From DATBJG01 sp963790545 (GTDB lineage Bacteria > Acidobacteriota > Vicinamibacteria > Vicinamibacterales > JAMQPK01), in assembly GCA_963790545.1 (NCBI GenBank), contig CAWBPA010000022.1, positions 21,440 to 85,439 of the forward strand: a stretch of 64,000 nt of DNA. The letters run 5' to 3'. Below are positions 8,711-17,802 of the stretch, in pieces; position 1 is the stretch's first letter, and every line of letters begins with the position of its first letter. A program made the translations under genes and the position numbers. The notes below the pieces were generated by a model. That model was not told the DNA's origin, searched no databases, and saw nothing but the letters and a program-made list of their open reading frames with translations.

Positions 8711-11102
8711 GCACGCCAACGACCCATCGACAAGCTCAGGGTCGTCCCGAGCACAGTCGAGGGACAACCAACCAACATTGGCTCGACGTGAGTTTCTGAA
8801 GACGACGGGTGCCGTTGTTGTCGGATTGAGCGTTGCAGAGAAGGTCGGCGCGCAGGCGCCGGCTGGTGACGCCCCTGCCGTGCAGCGTGGTATGGTCTCG
8901 GGTCCACCGGATCCCGCGCAGGTCGACTCCTACTTCGCGATTCACCCTGACAATACCGTGACGATCTTCGCAGGCTACGTCGAGTTGGGGCAGGGTGGGC
9001 CCACTGCGCTCCGGCAGGTGGCGGCCGAAGAACTGGACCTCGAGCTGGCGCAGGTCAAGGACGTCCGGACCGATACTTTCGTCTCCACCAACGGCTTCAC
9101 CGCTGCCAGCCGGACCGCGGGCATTGGCGGCACGGAACTCCGCGCGGCTGCAGCCGAGGCCCGACGCGTACTTCTGGCGTTGGCGTCGGAACGGCTCAAA
9201 GCTCCCGCCGGCGATCTGATGGTGACCAGGGGCGTGGTGGCCGTGCGCAACGATCCGCAGCGCTCCATCACGTACGCCGACCTGCTGGGTAGCAAACCGT
9301 TCAACCGCACGTTCGAGCCGGTGTCCTATAAAGGAGGGATCGAGCTTCCCCGCAAGCGGGTTGACAACGCAATCCCCAAGCGACGGGCCGATTATCGCAT
9401 CGTGGGGACACGTGTTCCGCGGCCGGACATTGCCGAGAAGGTCAAGGGTACCTATGAGTACGTGCAGCACGTCCGTCTGCCGGGGATGCTGCACGCCCGC
9501 GTGGTGTGGCCTCGGGGGCAGGGAGCGCATGGCCTCAGCAATCCGACGGTCGCCAGCATCGATGACGCGTCGATCGCGGGGATCCCGGGCGTGCGAATTG
9601 TTCGCCGGGCCAACTTCGTGGGCGTGGTGGCAGAACGCGAGTGGGACGCCGTCCGCGCCGCACGGCAGTTAAAGGTCACCTGGCAGCCATTTGCGCAGGC
9701 ACTCCCCGGTCATGAGGGCTTGTTCGAGAGTTTCAGATCGGCAAAAACCAACGACGCGATTGACACCACTACGGGCGACGTGGCGACGGCGCTCTCCGGC
9801 GGCACCCACGTTCTGTCCGCGACCTATCGAGGTCCCTACCAGTCGCACGGAACCATGGCGCCGAACTGCGCGCTCGCGGACGTCACCAAGGACTCCGCGC
9901 TGGTGCTGTGCTCGGACCAGGGGATCTATCAGACGCGCAACGGCGTCGCTCAGGTGACCGGCCTGCCTGTCGAGAAGATTCGGGTTCAGTACTACGCCGG
10001 CTCGAACACGTACGGCAGCAGTTGCTATCGAGACGCGGCACAAGCCGCCGCCATCCTGTCACAGGAGGTCGGCAAGCCCGTCCGCTTGCAGTTCAGTCGC
10101 GAGGATGAATTCGGGTGGGACAACTACGGGCCCGCGCATCTCGCCGATCTCCGTGCGGCCATCGACGCCAACGGTAAGCTCGTCGCCTTCGAGTACAAGG
10201 CTTGGAGCCACTCGGCAGGAGGGATGGATACCGCGACGCAGTTGGCCCTCGGGACGCCTCCTCCGCCCAGCCCCATCGGCGCCGGCTTTGGCGCCCTCTT
10301 CCAGGTGCACCTGTCGCAGACCGACATGTACGATGTCCCGAATCGCCTGATCGTGAACCACCGCGTGCAGGGGAGCGGGTATCTGAGAACGGGCGCGCTG
10401 CGCGCGCCCATCGATCCGTCGGTGTTCTTCGCGCAGGAAGGGATGATGGACGAACTGGCCCATGCGGCCAGACTGGATCCCTACGAATTCCGCAAACGGA
10501 ACATCTCCCATCCCCGGTGGCTGGGCGTGCTGAAGGCCGCCACGGAGGCGGCGAAGTGGACGCCGCACGTGGCTGCTTCCAACCTCTCTGACGGGAAAGT
10601 CGTCCGGGGGCGCGGCATCGGGCTCGGCACGCACCACCTGCCCCAGAACCAGGGGGATCGAGTCACCTATGCGGCGGCCGTTGTGGACATCGAGGTGAAC
10701 AAGGACAACGGCATCGTGGTCGCCAAACACGTGTATGGGGCCATGGATTGTGGGCTGGCCATCAATCCGGGGATTGTCGAGAGCCAGATCGTCGGCATGG
10801 CCGTTCACGGGACCAGCCTCGCGCTGAAAGAGGAGGTGCAGTTCAACCGGACCAACGTGACGAGCCTGGACTGGAGCACGTATCAGACGCTGCGGTTCCG
10901 AGAACATCCGTCAGTCACTCCGATTGTCGTCCAGCAGATCAACGAGAAGTCGAGCGGTGCGGGCGAGGAAGTACTGCCGGCTGTGGTTGCCGCCATCGGG
11001 AACGCGTTCTTCGACGCGACCGGCGTGAGAATACGCGAATATCCGCTGACACCTCGCCGTGTCCTGGCGGCACTCAAGTCGGCTGCGAACAAACCAGGAT
11101 GA
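8703..11102 (+). CDS. Molybdopterin-binding subunit of aldehyde/isoquinoline oxidoreductase, Tat-exported
   Basis: 799 residues. After about 22 residues comes a twin-arginine signal 'RREFLKTTGAVVVGL', so the complex is probably carried to the periplasm with its 2Fe-2S partner. Blocks of the IorB/xanthine dehydrogenase large subunit follow: 'ELGQGGPTALRQVAAEELD', 'RVPRPDIAEKVKGTYEY', 'GAMDCGLAINPGIVESQI' and 'GAGEEVLPAVVAAIGNAFF' (the Glu of GAGE is the usual catalytic base). The start is supported by GAGGAGG about 7 nt upstream. The N-terminal PSTSSGSSRAQSRDN stretch is a translated REP-like repeat and not part of the family. Confidence 0.93.
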   Translation: MSEHANDPSTSSGSSRAQSRDNQPTLARREFLKTTGAVVVGLSVAEKVGAQAPAGDAPAVQRGMVSGPPDPAQVDSYFAIHPDNTVTIFAGYVELGQGGPTALRQVAAEELDLELAQVKDVRTDTFVSTNGFTAASRTAGIGGTELRAAAAEARRVLLALASERLKAPAGDLMVTRGVVAVRNDPQRSITYADLLGSKPFNRTFEPVSYKGGIELPRKRVDNAIPKRRADYRIVGTRVPRPDIAEKVKGTYEYVQHVRLPGMLHARVVWPRGQGAHGLSNPTVASIDDASIAGIPGVRIVRRANFVGVVAEREWDAVRAARQLKVTWQPFAQALPGHEGLFESFRSAKTNDAIDTTTGDVATALSGGTHVLSATYRGPYQSHGTMAPNCALADVTKDSALVLCSDQGIYQTRNGVAQVTGLPVEKIRVQYYAGSNTYGSSCYRDAAQAAAILSQEVGKPVRLQFSREDEFGWDNYGPAHLADLRAAIDANGKLVAFEYKAWSHSAGGMDTATQLALGTPPPPSPIGAGFGALFQVHLSQTDMYDVPNRLIVNHRVQGSGYLRTGALRAPIDPSVFFAQEGMMDELAHAARLDPYEFRKRNISHPRWLGVLKAATEAAKWTPHVAASNLSDGKVVRGRGIGLGTHHLPQNQGDRVTYAAAVVDIEVNKDNGIVVAKHVYGAMDCGLAINPGIVESQIVGMAVHGTSLALKEEVQFNRTNVTSLDWSTYQTLRFREHPSVTPIVVQQINEKSSGAGEEVLPAVVAAIGNAFFDATGVRIREYPLTPRRVLAALKSAANKPG
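8721..8766. repeat. REP-like palindrome inside a coding region
   Basis: The sequence 'catcgacaagctcaggg' followed by 'cccgagcacagtcgaggg' is a copy, in opposite orientation, of the palindrome at 57.83 kb. It lies in frame between the start codon and the Tat signal of the Mo subunit and encodes PSTSSGSSRAQSRDN. Confidence 0.75.
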
Positions 11103-11103
11103 A

Positions 11104-11147
11104 GTGCGTTGCGAAATTGCCGTACGACCCAATTTCGCAATGCACTC
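11104..11147. repeat. 17-bp stem palindrome, terminal-repeat family
   Basis: AGTGCGTTGCGAAATTG pairs with CAATTTCGCAATGCACT across a 10-nt loop, with a single G-U wobble. The arms match the termini of the larger repeats at 48.83 and 54.49 kb ('gcattgcgaaat'), so this is probably an internally deleted copy. It lies between the Mo subunit and the cyclase gene and could attenuate or terminate transcription. Confidence 0.7.
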
Positions 11148-11172
11148 TACGCGAAAACATTTGGAGGCCGTC

Positions 11173-12193
11173 ATGAGCCGGTTGCTGTCCGTTACCCGTG
11201 TCGCACTGATGTCGATGCTCGTCCTCGCGCTTGGATCGTTGACCCTCGCGCAGTCGCGTGACAAGGGACCGTGGTGGCCGTCGCCTCATGGGCCGAAGGA
11301 TCAAGCGGGCAACGCCAATTACATCACCCCGCAAAAGGTGATGAAGGCCGCGCAGCTGGTGAAAACCGGCCAAATGTACAGAGCTCGGGCATATCTACGA
11401 AGCCAGCATGCCCGCATTCGGGAGTCGGCCGTATTACATCAACGTCGTGCCTGCCCCGGGTCAGGTAGGGAAGGAAGGCGCCGGTTCGGTCCACCAGGAC
11501 TATTTCAATGGCTACATCGGGCAGATGGGGACGCAATTCGATGCGTTCGGTCACATGGGGCGAAGCGTCAAGATGGCAGATGGCTCCGTTCAATTCGTGT
11601 ACTACAACGGGTTCACCGAACAAGATCTCACCGGCCAAAATCGCGGCCAGGGCGGCCTTGAAGCGCTTGGAGTGGAACACGTCAAACCAATCATTACTCG
11701 AGGCGTCCTCATCGACATTGCTGGTGCTAAGGGGGTGCCGACGCTCGAGGCAGCCTACGAAGTCATGATGACCGATGTGCGCGCGGCGCTGGCGCGGCAG
11801 AAGATGACTGAAAACAGCATCGAGCAGGGCGACGCAGTGCTGTTCAATTATGGATGGGCGGTAAACTGGACCAATCCATCGAAGTACAACGACGGCCGCG
11901 TGGGAGTCGGTGAAAACAAGGGCTCACCAGGCATCGGGTTCGAGGTTGCCCGATGGCTCACGGAGCGCAAGATTGCGATGGTCGGCGCCGACAGCTGCTG
12001 CGTCATGGTGATGCCTGAGTCAAAGGCCGGCAATGTCCACCATGAGCTGCTCCTCAATGGCACGTACATTCTGGAAAATATGAATTTGTTGGAACTGGCC
12101 CGCGATCAGGTCTACGAGTTCATGTATTCGGGCCAGACCCTCCGGATCAAGGGCGCGACCGGTTCACCGGTCAGACCCATTGCGATACGGTGA
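11173..12193 (+). CDS. Exported cyclase-family (kynurenine formamidase-like) metal hydrolase, one frameshift
   Basis: Start ATG with GGAGG 5 nt upstream; signal peptide ending 'LTLAQS'. The frame breaks at about 11380, where one extra A follows the Tyr codon of 'KTGQMY'; the next frame continues 'ELGHIYEASMPAFGSRPYY'. The metal site is the variant 'QMGTQFDAFGHMG' in place of the canonical HxGTHxDxxxH, with Gln replacing two His, then 'GVEHVKPIITRGVLIDI' and 'VMVMPE' with the late conserved His/Glu. Such Gln variants form a recognisable subfamily of unknown substrate. It follows the Mo hydroxylase and may act on its product. Confidence 0.85.
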
Positions 12194-12230
12194 AATTTCC
12201 AACGGAAAACGGATACGGAAAACTTAATCT

Positions 12231-12590
12231 CTAGCGACATTCCGGCAGGAACAACAGATGGTCTGGCGTATCGTGATCGACCTCCGTCTTCAGGTACAGA
12301 TGTCCTGAAGGTGACGTGGCGACTTCGACACTCACCACGTCATACACATCGAGTTGGATGAAGAAACTCCATTTGCCGTCCAGAATGCCTTGGATTGCAT
12401 CGTCCAAGGGCAGACTCCAACGCGGTTTCTCGCTCACGGTCAGACCCCGTTTCCTGAGGTTCGCGATGAATCTCGAGGCGTCGGGCGGCGACACACCGGG
12501 CAGGTTGGGCCCGCCGATCCGGCGGATGCGCTGATAGGGATTCAACGAATGGTCTTTGCTGACGCAATCGATTTGCAGATGGCTCGACAC
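12231..12590 (-). CDS. DUF3892 domain protein
   Basis: About 119 residues with the DUF3892 pattern: 'IRRIGGPN', 'RWSLPLDDAIQGILDGKWSFFI' and the C-terminal 'GHLYLKTEVDHDTPDHLLFLPEC'. The start is uncertain: GTG at 12590 is used, but conserved sequence begins only at 'NPYQRIRRI'. Small cytosolic protein of unknown role. Confidence 0.7.
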   Translation of the reverse strand: MSSHLQIDCVSKDHSLNPYQRIRRIGGPNLPGVSPPDASRFIANLRKRGLTVSEKPRWSLPLDDAIQGILDGKWSFFIQLDVYDVVSVEVATSPSGHLYLKTEVDHDTPDHLLFLPECR

Positions 12591-12624
12591 AGTTCGTGCG
12601 GCCGGTGGCTGTCGCGCTCGTTGT

Positions 12625-13260
12625 TCATCGAGCGAGCGGCGGCAGCAGTGCCTTCCGATCCGGCGGAAGGTGCTGATCGACAGCATTCATCATGAAGCCC
12701 ACTCTGAAGTAATCGCCCATGATCATCATGAGCTGCACCGTGTGCTGCCGCCCGAAATGTCCGATCATCTTTTGCCACAACGCGCTGCTTACCCGGTGCT
12801 CGCGATACAACGTGCGTCCAAAGGTGATGAGCGTGGCGTCCTTGTCGGATAGGCCCGTCACGTCCTTGTTGTGCTTGACGACGTCGATGACCGACGGCTC
12901 GAGTCCTTGCTTCAAGCCCGCGGGCTCGTGGGCGGACCACTGGTACTGCTGGTCGATTTCTCTCGCGATGATGAGCACCGCAAGCTGAAAGTACCGCGGG
13001 CCGACGGGGCTGTTCACCCCGGTGGGGATACCGAGGCTGCGCTCCCTGGGGCTGTAATTGGTCAGGTGTCCGGGTCCCGGCCCAGGCTTGACCGCTGGCC
13101 TTTGGGCCAACAGCTGCCGCCCTTCCTCATCCAGATCTTCCGGCGTCACCGGCGGCAGCCGCGACAATGTGACAGGGTTGATGTCAGGGGGCAGCGCGGT
13201 TTGTGTCTGCGCGATCGCAGGCAGGGATGCAAGCAGGAGTACGAATAATCGAACACTCAT
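12625..13260 (-). CDS. Exported carboxymuconolactone decarboxylase-like (AhpD-fold) protein
   Basis: 211 residues. Start ATG with GGAGGG upstream and a signal peptide ending 'SLPAIAQ'. The helical CMD fold is seen in 'LAVLIIAREIDQQYQWSAHEPAGLKQGL' and 'KDATLITFGRTLYREHRVSSALWQKM'. The CxxC of AhpD is absent, so it is not an alkylhydroperoxidase reductase. The family is abundant in Acidobacteriota with unknown substrates. It lies in tandem with the DUF3892 gene and the binding protein, all on the minus strand. Confidence 0.85.
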   Translation of the reverse strand: MSVRLFVLLLASLPAIAQTQTALPPDINPVTLSRLPPVTPEDLDEEGRQLLAQRPAVKPGPGPGHLTNYSPRERSLGIPTGVNSPVGPRYFQLAVLIIAREIDQQYQWSAHEPAGLKQGLEPSVIDVVKHNKDVTGLSDKDATLITFGRTLYREHRVSSALWQKMIGHFGRQHTVQLMMIMGDYFRVGFMMNAVDQHLPPDRKALLPPLAR

Positions 13261-13342
13261 GAAGTCACCCTCCGGACTGGTCGCCAAGTACTTCGCCCGA
13301 GATCGTTACTACTAGTCAGGGTCAAGTCACCACCTGCGGGAG

Positions 13343-14140
13343 CTACCGTCCCACAGGTGGTGTGAGCCCGGCCTTCACGATCGTCGAGGCCACCTCGGGC
13401 GATGCGAGGAAGCGGAGCAGGGCGAGAGCCGCCTCGGGCTGCCGGGCTGCACTGGTGATCGCTCCGGCGAAAGAAAATCCTGGCTGGAGTTCGGCCGGAA
13501 TCGCCCCGACAAAGGTCACGCCAGGAACGTGTATGAGCTCGCTGACCTGCTGAAAGCCGATCTCCACTTCGCCACGCGCGACCACCGCGGCCACTGGTTC
13601 GCCGGACGGCGGCCCGCGCACCTTTCGACTCTTGCCTGCCACCTGGTCCGCGACGCCGAGGTTCGCGAACAGCATGGTCGACAGATAGATGCCGCTGGCA
13701 CTGTCCGAGTAGCCGATGGACGTCACGGCAAGCAGCGTCCTCCGGAACGCCTCGACGCTGCCGATATCCGGCTTCGCGGCGCCGGCGCGCACCACCATGC
13801 CGATCTGCGACCGGGCGAGATCGACCTTGCTGCTGGCGCGCACCAATCCGCGCTTCTCAAGTTCGTCGGCGGCACTGCCATCCATGATCACGACGTCGGC
13901 GATTTCGCCTCGCGCGAGGCGGGTGGGAATTGCCTCCGGAGAGTCGCCCATCGACGGGCCGCGCGTCGTGATCAGGCGGTGGCCGCTCGCGCGCTCGAAC
14001 GCCGGGCCCAGCTCGGCATAGACCGCATAGAAACCGGCCGAGATCATCACGTGCACTTCGGCGGCCGACACCGAGCCCGTGACGAACAGCGCGACCACGC
14101 CAAGCCTGGCTAACCAGCGAGCGAGCGACCGTGCTTTCAT
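13343..14140 (-). CDS. ModA-like periplasmic substrate-binding protein
   Basis: 265 residues. ATG at 14140 has GGAGGG upstream and begins a signal peptide ending 'VSAAEVHVM'. The fold is of the molybdate-binding type: 'ISAGFYAVYAELGPAFERASGH', 'ADVVIMDGSAADELEKRGLV', 'GYSDSASGIYLSTM', 'ARGEVEIGFQQVSELI' and 'EAALALLRFLASPEVASTIVKAGL'. No permease or ATPase is next to it, so it may be an orphan or work in signalling. It could serve the molybdenum hydroxylase upstream (inference). Confidence 0.82.
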   Translation of the reverse strand: MKARSLARWLARLGVVALFVTGSVSAAEVHVMISAGFYAVYAELGPAFERASGHRLITTRGPSMGDSPEAIPTRLARGEIADVVIMDGSAADELEKRGLVRASSKVDLARSQIGMVVRAGAAKPDIGSVEAFRRTLLAVTSIGYSDSASGIYLSTMLFANLGVADQVAGKSRKVRGPPSGEPVAAVVARGEVEIGFQQVSELIHVPGVTFVGAIPAELQPGFSFAGAITSAARQPEAALALLRFLASPEVASTIVKAGLTPPVGR

Positions 14141-14231
14141 AAGGCCCTCCATAGCCGAGCCGGCTCGATCAATCAAGGGATGGGTGTAGCGGCCTGACCC
14201 CGCAGTGTAGCCGATCGCTTCTCATGACACA

Positions 14232-14894
14232 TCAGCGGGTCGCTTTGAGGTAGACGTCCACCGACCAGGTCCACGTCAGGCGTCGGCTGGCCAGCGTGAA
14301 TCCCGCGCCGCGAATCGTGTTCGCCATTGCGGCCGCCGAATGCACGAACGTCCGAAACGCATTCCTCGCGAACCACCGTCGAGCATTCTCACCGACGACT
14401 GCCGCTCGGACGTACCACTGGTCTCTCGGGTACGAGAATGCGAAGCAACGGTCGGCATGTCGTGTGGCTTCCTCGAGAAGCGGCTCGTACAACGGATAGC
14501 AACAGACCACGCGGTCTAAGACCACCACAGCTGCGGAAGGCAGCCGTTCGCCTACTTCAACAAAGTCACCATGCACGAATTCGATCGTCCGTGTGCGTCC
14601 GCGACGCGCCGCCTCATCGCCTGCAGCAGCCAGGTAGGCCTCCGACGCATCAACGGCGATCACCTTCTTGACGCCACGGTCGAGTCCTTCAAACGTCATC
14701 GCACCGACACCCGAGCCGACATCCAGCATGAGACCGTCGAGGACGTCAGCATCGACCAAACCATCACGAAGGAGACGCGTGGTGGGTCCTGGCCCCTTCC
14801 GGCGGTAGCGTGCCAACTCCTCGGCGACCAGCTTTCTATTGAAGTGTTGTTCGGCCGTCTCGCCGAACGTAGAGCAACACGACGTCATCGGCAT
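14232..14894 (-). CDS. SAM-dependent methyltransferase
   Basis: About 220 residues. Class I Rossmann motifs: 'GLMLDVGSGVGAMTFEGL' (motif I), 'VIAVDASEAYLAAAG' (acidic ribose-binding Asp), 'VHGDFVEV' and 'AVVVLDRVVCCYPLYEPLL'. Overall it resembles the Mg-protoporphyrin methyltransferase/UbiG-like group, but specificity cannot be fixed. The ATG pair at 14894/14888 is the plausible start; no strong ribosome-binding site is seen. It follows the MFS gene by 77 bp on the same strand and may be the last gene of that operon. Confidence 0.8.
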   Translation of the reverse strand: MPMTSCCSTFGETAEQHFNRKLVAEELARYRRKGPGPTTRLLRDGLVDADVLDGLMLDVGSGVGAMTFEGLDRGVKKVIAVDASEAYLAAAGDEAARRGRTRTIEFVHGDFVEVGERLPSAAVVVLDRVVCCYPLYEPLLEEATRHADRCFAFSYPRDQWYVRAAVVGENARRWFARNAFRTFVHSAAAMANTIRGAGFTLASRRLTWTWSVDVYLKATR

Positions 14895-14971
14895 GCTTGG
14901 CAGCTTCTGGACTAAGGCTTGGCGGCGTGGAGGTGCACAGGGCAAGCAATCGCCATGACTGACTCCTTCGG

Positions 14972-16234
14972 TCAGGTTGTTGCGGGATGTAACGTCTCGC
15001 GCATACGAAACGCTGCAACGAACCCGGATAGAGCCGTAATGCCGGCCACGATCCACATCGCGCCGGACAGGCCAACGACGTCCGCGCTGATGCCCGCGAG
15101 AAGTGCGCCGACGGCGTACCCAAGATCTCGCCAGAAGCGGTACACCCCGACCGACGAGGCTCGCCAGGAGGGGAGGGCCACATCTCCGATCGCGGCCAGC
15201 AACGTGGGATACACCATGGCGGTTCCGATCCCGAGCAGCGCGGCGCCCATCGCGAAGCCAAGAAAGGTTTTCGAAATGACAATGACGCCAATGCCGACGG
15301 CCTGGATCCACATCCCGCCGACGATCAACCACTTCCGTCCAATTCGATCGGAGACGGCCCCCGTCGCCAGTTGCACGATCCCCCATGTGGCCGGGTAAAT
15401 CGCCGCGAGCGTGGCAATCCGGCCCAGAGTCATATTCGCCTCGGCAAAGAACAGCGGGAACAGACCCCACGCCATCCCGTCGTTCAGGTTGTTCACCAAA
15501 CCGGCCTGGCTGATGCTCGACAGGTCGCGGTCGGCGACGGTCGTTTGCCAAAACACCTCGCGGGGCGTCGGAGTATTCACGGATGGGGCGCGTCGACTCG
15601 ATTCCAAGGCGACGTGCGACGCCGTTTCGCGCACAAGGAGCACCGACAGTCCAAGTCCCACCGCCACGAAGACGATACCCAGGTAGAACGGGTCAGGCCG
15701 CAATCCCGTCCGCGCCGCAATCCATCCGGTGGCGAGCGCCGCACCCGCGACCGCCACATATCCGGCGAATTCATTCAGTCCCATCGCGAGCCCACGGCGC
15801 TCGGTGCCTACCAGGTCAATCTTCATGATGACCGTCGTGGACCACGTGAACCCCTGGCTCATGCCAAGCAGCAGATTGGCCGCAAGGATCCAATTCCAGC
15901 TCGGCGCCCAGATCAGGAGGAACGGCACGGGCACGGCGATGAGCCACCCGGCCACGAGCACAGGCTTTCGCCCGACTTCGTCGGCAAGTCGACCGGCCAG
16001 GTAGTTCGTGAGTGCCTTCGACACACCGAATACCACGATGAAAGACAGAATGGCCGTGCGAGCCGCGAGATGGAACTCCTGCTCAGCGATCGCGGGCAGG
16101 ATGCTGCGTTCCATGCCCACCATCGCCCCGACGAATGCGTTGACGATCACGAGCAGCGCAAACTGAGAGACGTTTTCTAACAGTCCCAGGCGCACGACCG
16201 CGCGCCGCCCGTCATGCGCCACGGTCGCCGTCAT
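14972..16234 (-). CDS. Major facilitator superfamily transporter
   Basis: 420 residues with 12 predicted TM segments. The MFS loop motif is seen as 'AGRLADEVGRKPVLVAG' between TM2 and TM3 and repeats as 'AVSDRIGRKWLIVGG' in the second half. Its ATG overlaps the stop of the lactamase-fold gene (ATGA at 16231-16234), so it is translated with it. Within the sulfide-type operon it may export a sulfur compound or metalloid; that is inference from context. Confidence 0.9.
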   Translation of the reverse strand: MTATVAHDGRRAVVRLGLLENVSQFALLVIVNAFVGAMVGMERSILPAIAEQEFHLAARTAILSFIVVFGVSKALTNYLAGRLADEVGRKPVLVAGWLIAVPVPFLLIWAPSWNWILAANLLLGMSQGFTWSTTVIMKIDLVGTERRGLAMGLNEFAGYVAVAGAALATGWIAARTGLRPDPFYLGIVFVAVGLGLSVLLVRETASHVALESSRRAPSVNTPTPREVFWQTTVADRDLSSISQAGLVNNLNDGMAWGLFPLFFAEANMTLGRIATLAAIYPATWGIVQLATGAVSDRIGRKWLIVGGMWIQAVGIGVIVISKTFLGFAMGAALLGIGTAMVYPTLLAAIGDVALPSWRASSVGVYRFWRDLGYAVGALLAGISADVVGLSGAMWIVAGITALSGFVAAFRMRETLHPATT

Positions 16235-16979
16235 GCGTTGGCCTCTGCATGAGGGTCGCCGCGATTAAAGGCGAGAATGCGTTCCATCTCATCAGGTTTC
16301 GGCTGGACGTTCACCAATGCCTCGATAAACGACTGCCGATCCAGGGACAGCATCGGATTCCACCGTCGCTCGAACGCGATCGTGCTCGTGGGCTTCCCAC
16401 TCAGGCCCGTTCCGCAGACAGATCCCGAGAAATGGCCCGGATAGATCTCGAGATCGCCGGGAAGCGTCAGGAGCTTGTCGTGAACGCTCGTGTAGAGTTC
16501 TGCCGCATTTTCGCGCGCGCGCCCCGGGAGATCCGGTCGGCCGACGGCGCCCACAAAGAGCGTGTCGCCTGTCAGCACGAACCAGGGGTCGGAACCGCGT
16601 TTCAGATCAGTCACCACGAGGCACACACTCTCGGGAGAGTGTCCAGGCGTGTGGAGGACCTTGACGCGGGTGTTTCCGAGCTCGATCTCGTCGCCGTCCT
16701 TGAGCGATGTGAACGGGAACGTGACATCGGCCGATTCGTGCAGACAGGTACCTGAGCCTCGGTCTGTCGCGCCAACTCAGGTCCTCCCGACCGATGGTCC
16801 GCATGCACGTGCGTGTCGATCACGTGCGTGATGCGCATTCCCTTGGTGGCGGCGAAGGTCGTGTACGCCTCCACATCGTCCACGCGCGCGTCCACGACGG
16901 CGCATCGGCCGAGTGTGCCGCAGCCAAAGAGGTACGCGGCGCAGCCGAGATCAAAGGAGTAGTAGGGACGGAGAATCAT
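16231..16979 (-). CDS. Persulfide-dioxygenase-like metallo-beta-lactamase-fold hydrolase, one frameshift
   Basis: About 248 residues when joined. Metal ligands: 'DTHVHADHRSGG' (HxHxDH), 'HTPGHSPESVCLV' and 'LTGDTLFVGAVGRPDL', then the ETHE1/Blh-type C-terminus with 'YPGHFSGSVCGTGL' and 'STIAFERRWNP'. This family oxidises persulfides with O2 using one Fe. The frame breaks near 16750, after 'LARQTEAQV'; the next frame continues 'TCLHESADVTFPFTSL', so one base is missing. The ATG overlaps the regulator's stop (ATGA) and its own stop overlaps the MFS start. Confidence 0.85.
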
Positions 16980-17665
16980 CTCCACGCTCCCGGCTGCGTG
17001 CCGCTCTCGACCGGGAAGCCAGCCGACCTCCACTCAGGAAATCCTTCAAGCAACCGTCGTGCACGACGGCCGTTCTTGCGGAGGATCTCCACCGCGCGAT
17101 CGGCGTAGACGCAATACGGTCCGCGGCAATATGCGACGTACTCGTTGCCCCTGGTGAGCTCCTTCAGACGCCGCTGGAGATCGTCCACCGGCACCGAAAT
17201 CGCTCCCGCGATATGGCCGGCCACGTACTCGCTCGCGGGCCGGGTATCGAGAATGACCACCTGTTTCGATCGCGCACGCTTGAGCAGTTCGGGCATCGAT
17301 ACAAGTTCCGCCGCGGCGCGATCGCCGAAATGATCACGCACGAGCCGTTCGAAATCGGCGAGCCTGCGTTCGGCCACCGATCGAATGACCGTCGACAGCT
17401 CAAACACGTCCGGGTCGACGAGGCGGTAGTGCACGAATAATCCGTCCTTCCGGCTTTCGACCAGCCCCGCCTGCCGAAGGGTTTGGAGGTGTTGCGAGGT
17501 ATTGGCCAGCGACAGGCCCATCTCGGTTGCGAGCGAGTCCACGGTGCGCTCACCTTGAGCCAGGAGCTCCAGGATCTCGAGCCTGTGGGGGCTGGAAAGC
17601 GCCTTGCCCAGTCGGGCGAGTTGTCCGTACAGGCGGTCCTTGAAGGCACGATGGGTATCGGTCAT
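16976..17665 (-). CDS. ArsR-family regulator fused to a rhodanese domain
   Basis: 229 residues. Residues 15-95 form an ArsR winged helix ('LSSPHRLEILELLAQGERTVDSLA', 'NTSQHLQTLRQAGLVESRK'). Residues 120-220 form a rhodanese domain whose active-site loop is 'YCRGPYCVYADRAVEIL', with Cys where sulfur is carried. The regulator can therefore sense or bind persulfide sulfur directly. It heads the operon with the persulfide-dioxygenase-like enzyme, as BigR does with Blh, but with its own sulfurtransferase domain attached. Its start codon is about 10 nt after a -10 box, so the transcript may be leaderless. Confidence 0.92.
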   Translation of the reverse strand: MTDTHRAFKDRLYGQLARLGKALSSPHRLEILELLAQGERTVDSLATEMGLSLANTSQHLQTLRQAGLVESRKDGLFVHYRLVDPDVFELSTVIRSVAERRLADFERLVRDHFGDRAAAELVSMPELLKRARSKQVVILDTRPASEYVAGHIAGAISVPVDDLQRRLKELTRGNEYVAYCRGPYCVYADRAVEILRKNGRRARRLLEGFPEWRSAGFPVESGTQPGAWR

Positions 17666-17669
17666 GCTA

Positions 17670-17705
17670 AAGTAATAAATAGATTACTTGAATACTCGTT
17701 GTCAA
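17670..17705 (-). promoter_or_regulatory. Promoter and ArsR operator of the sulfide-type operon
   Basis: Reading leftward: TTGACA (17705-17700), 18-nt spacer, TATTTA (17681-17676), then ATG at 17665. A perfect inverted repeat AAGTAAT-N6-ATTACTT (17670-17689) covers the -10 box, the expected place for ArsR-type repression, so the regulator probably represses its own operon until sulfur species release it. Confidence 0.75.
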
Positions 17706-17802
17706 GCGTCCGCGCATGGCTCCACGACCGAGCGAGCAGACCGGGAATAATCCGGCGGCTGAATCCGTCTTATCTCCGTTGCATCGGTGAGGAGGATGCC
17801 GT

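Noticed and set aside
14895..15551. Upstream extension of the methyltransferase frame through the MFS gene
   Set aside because: It is an antisense-frame shadow of the MFS coding region with no conserved motif; the methyltransferase begins near 14894.
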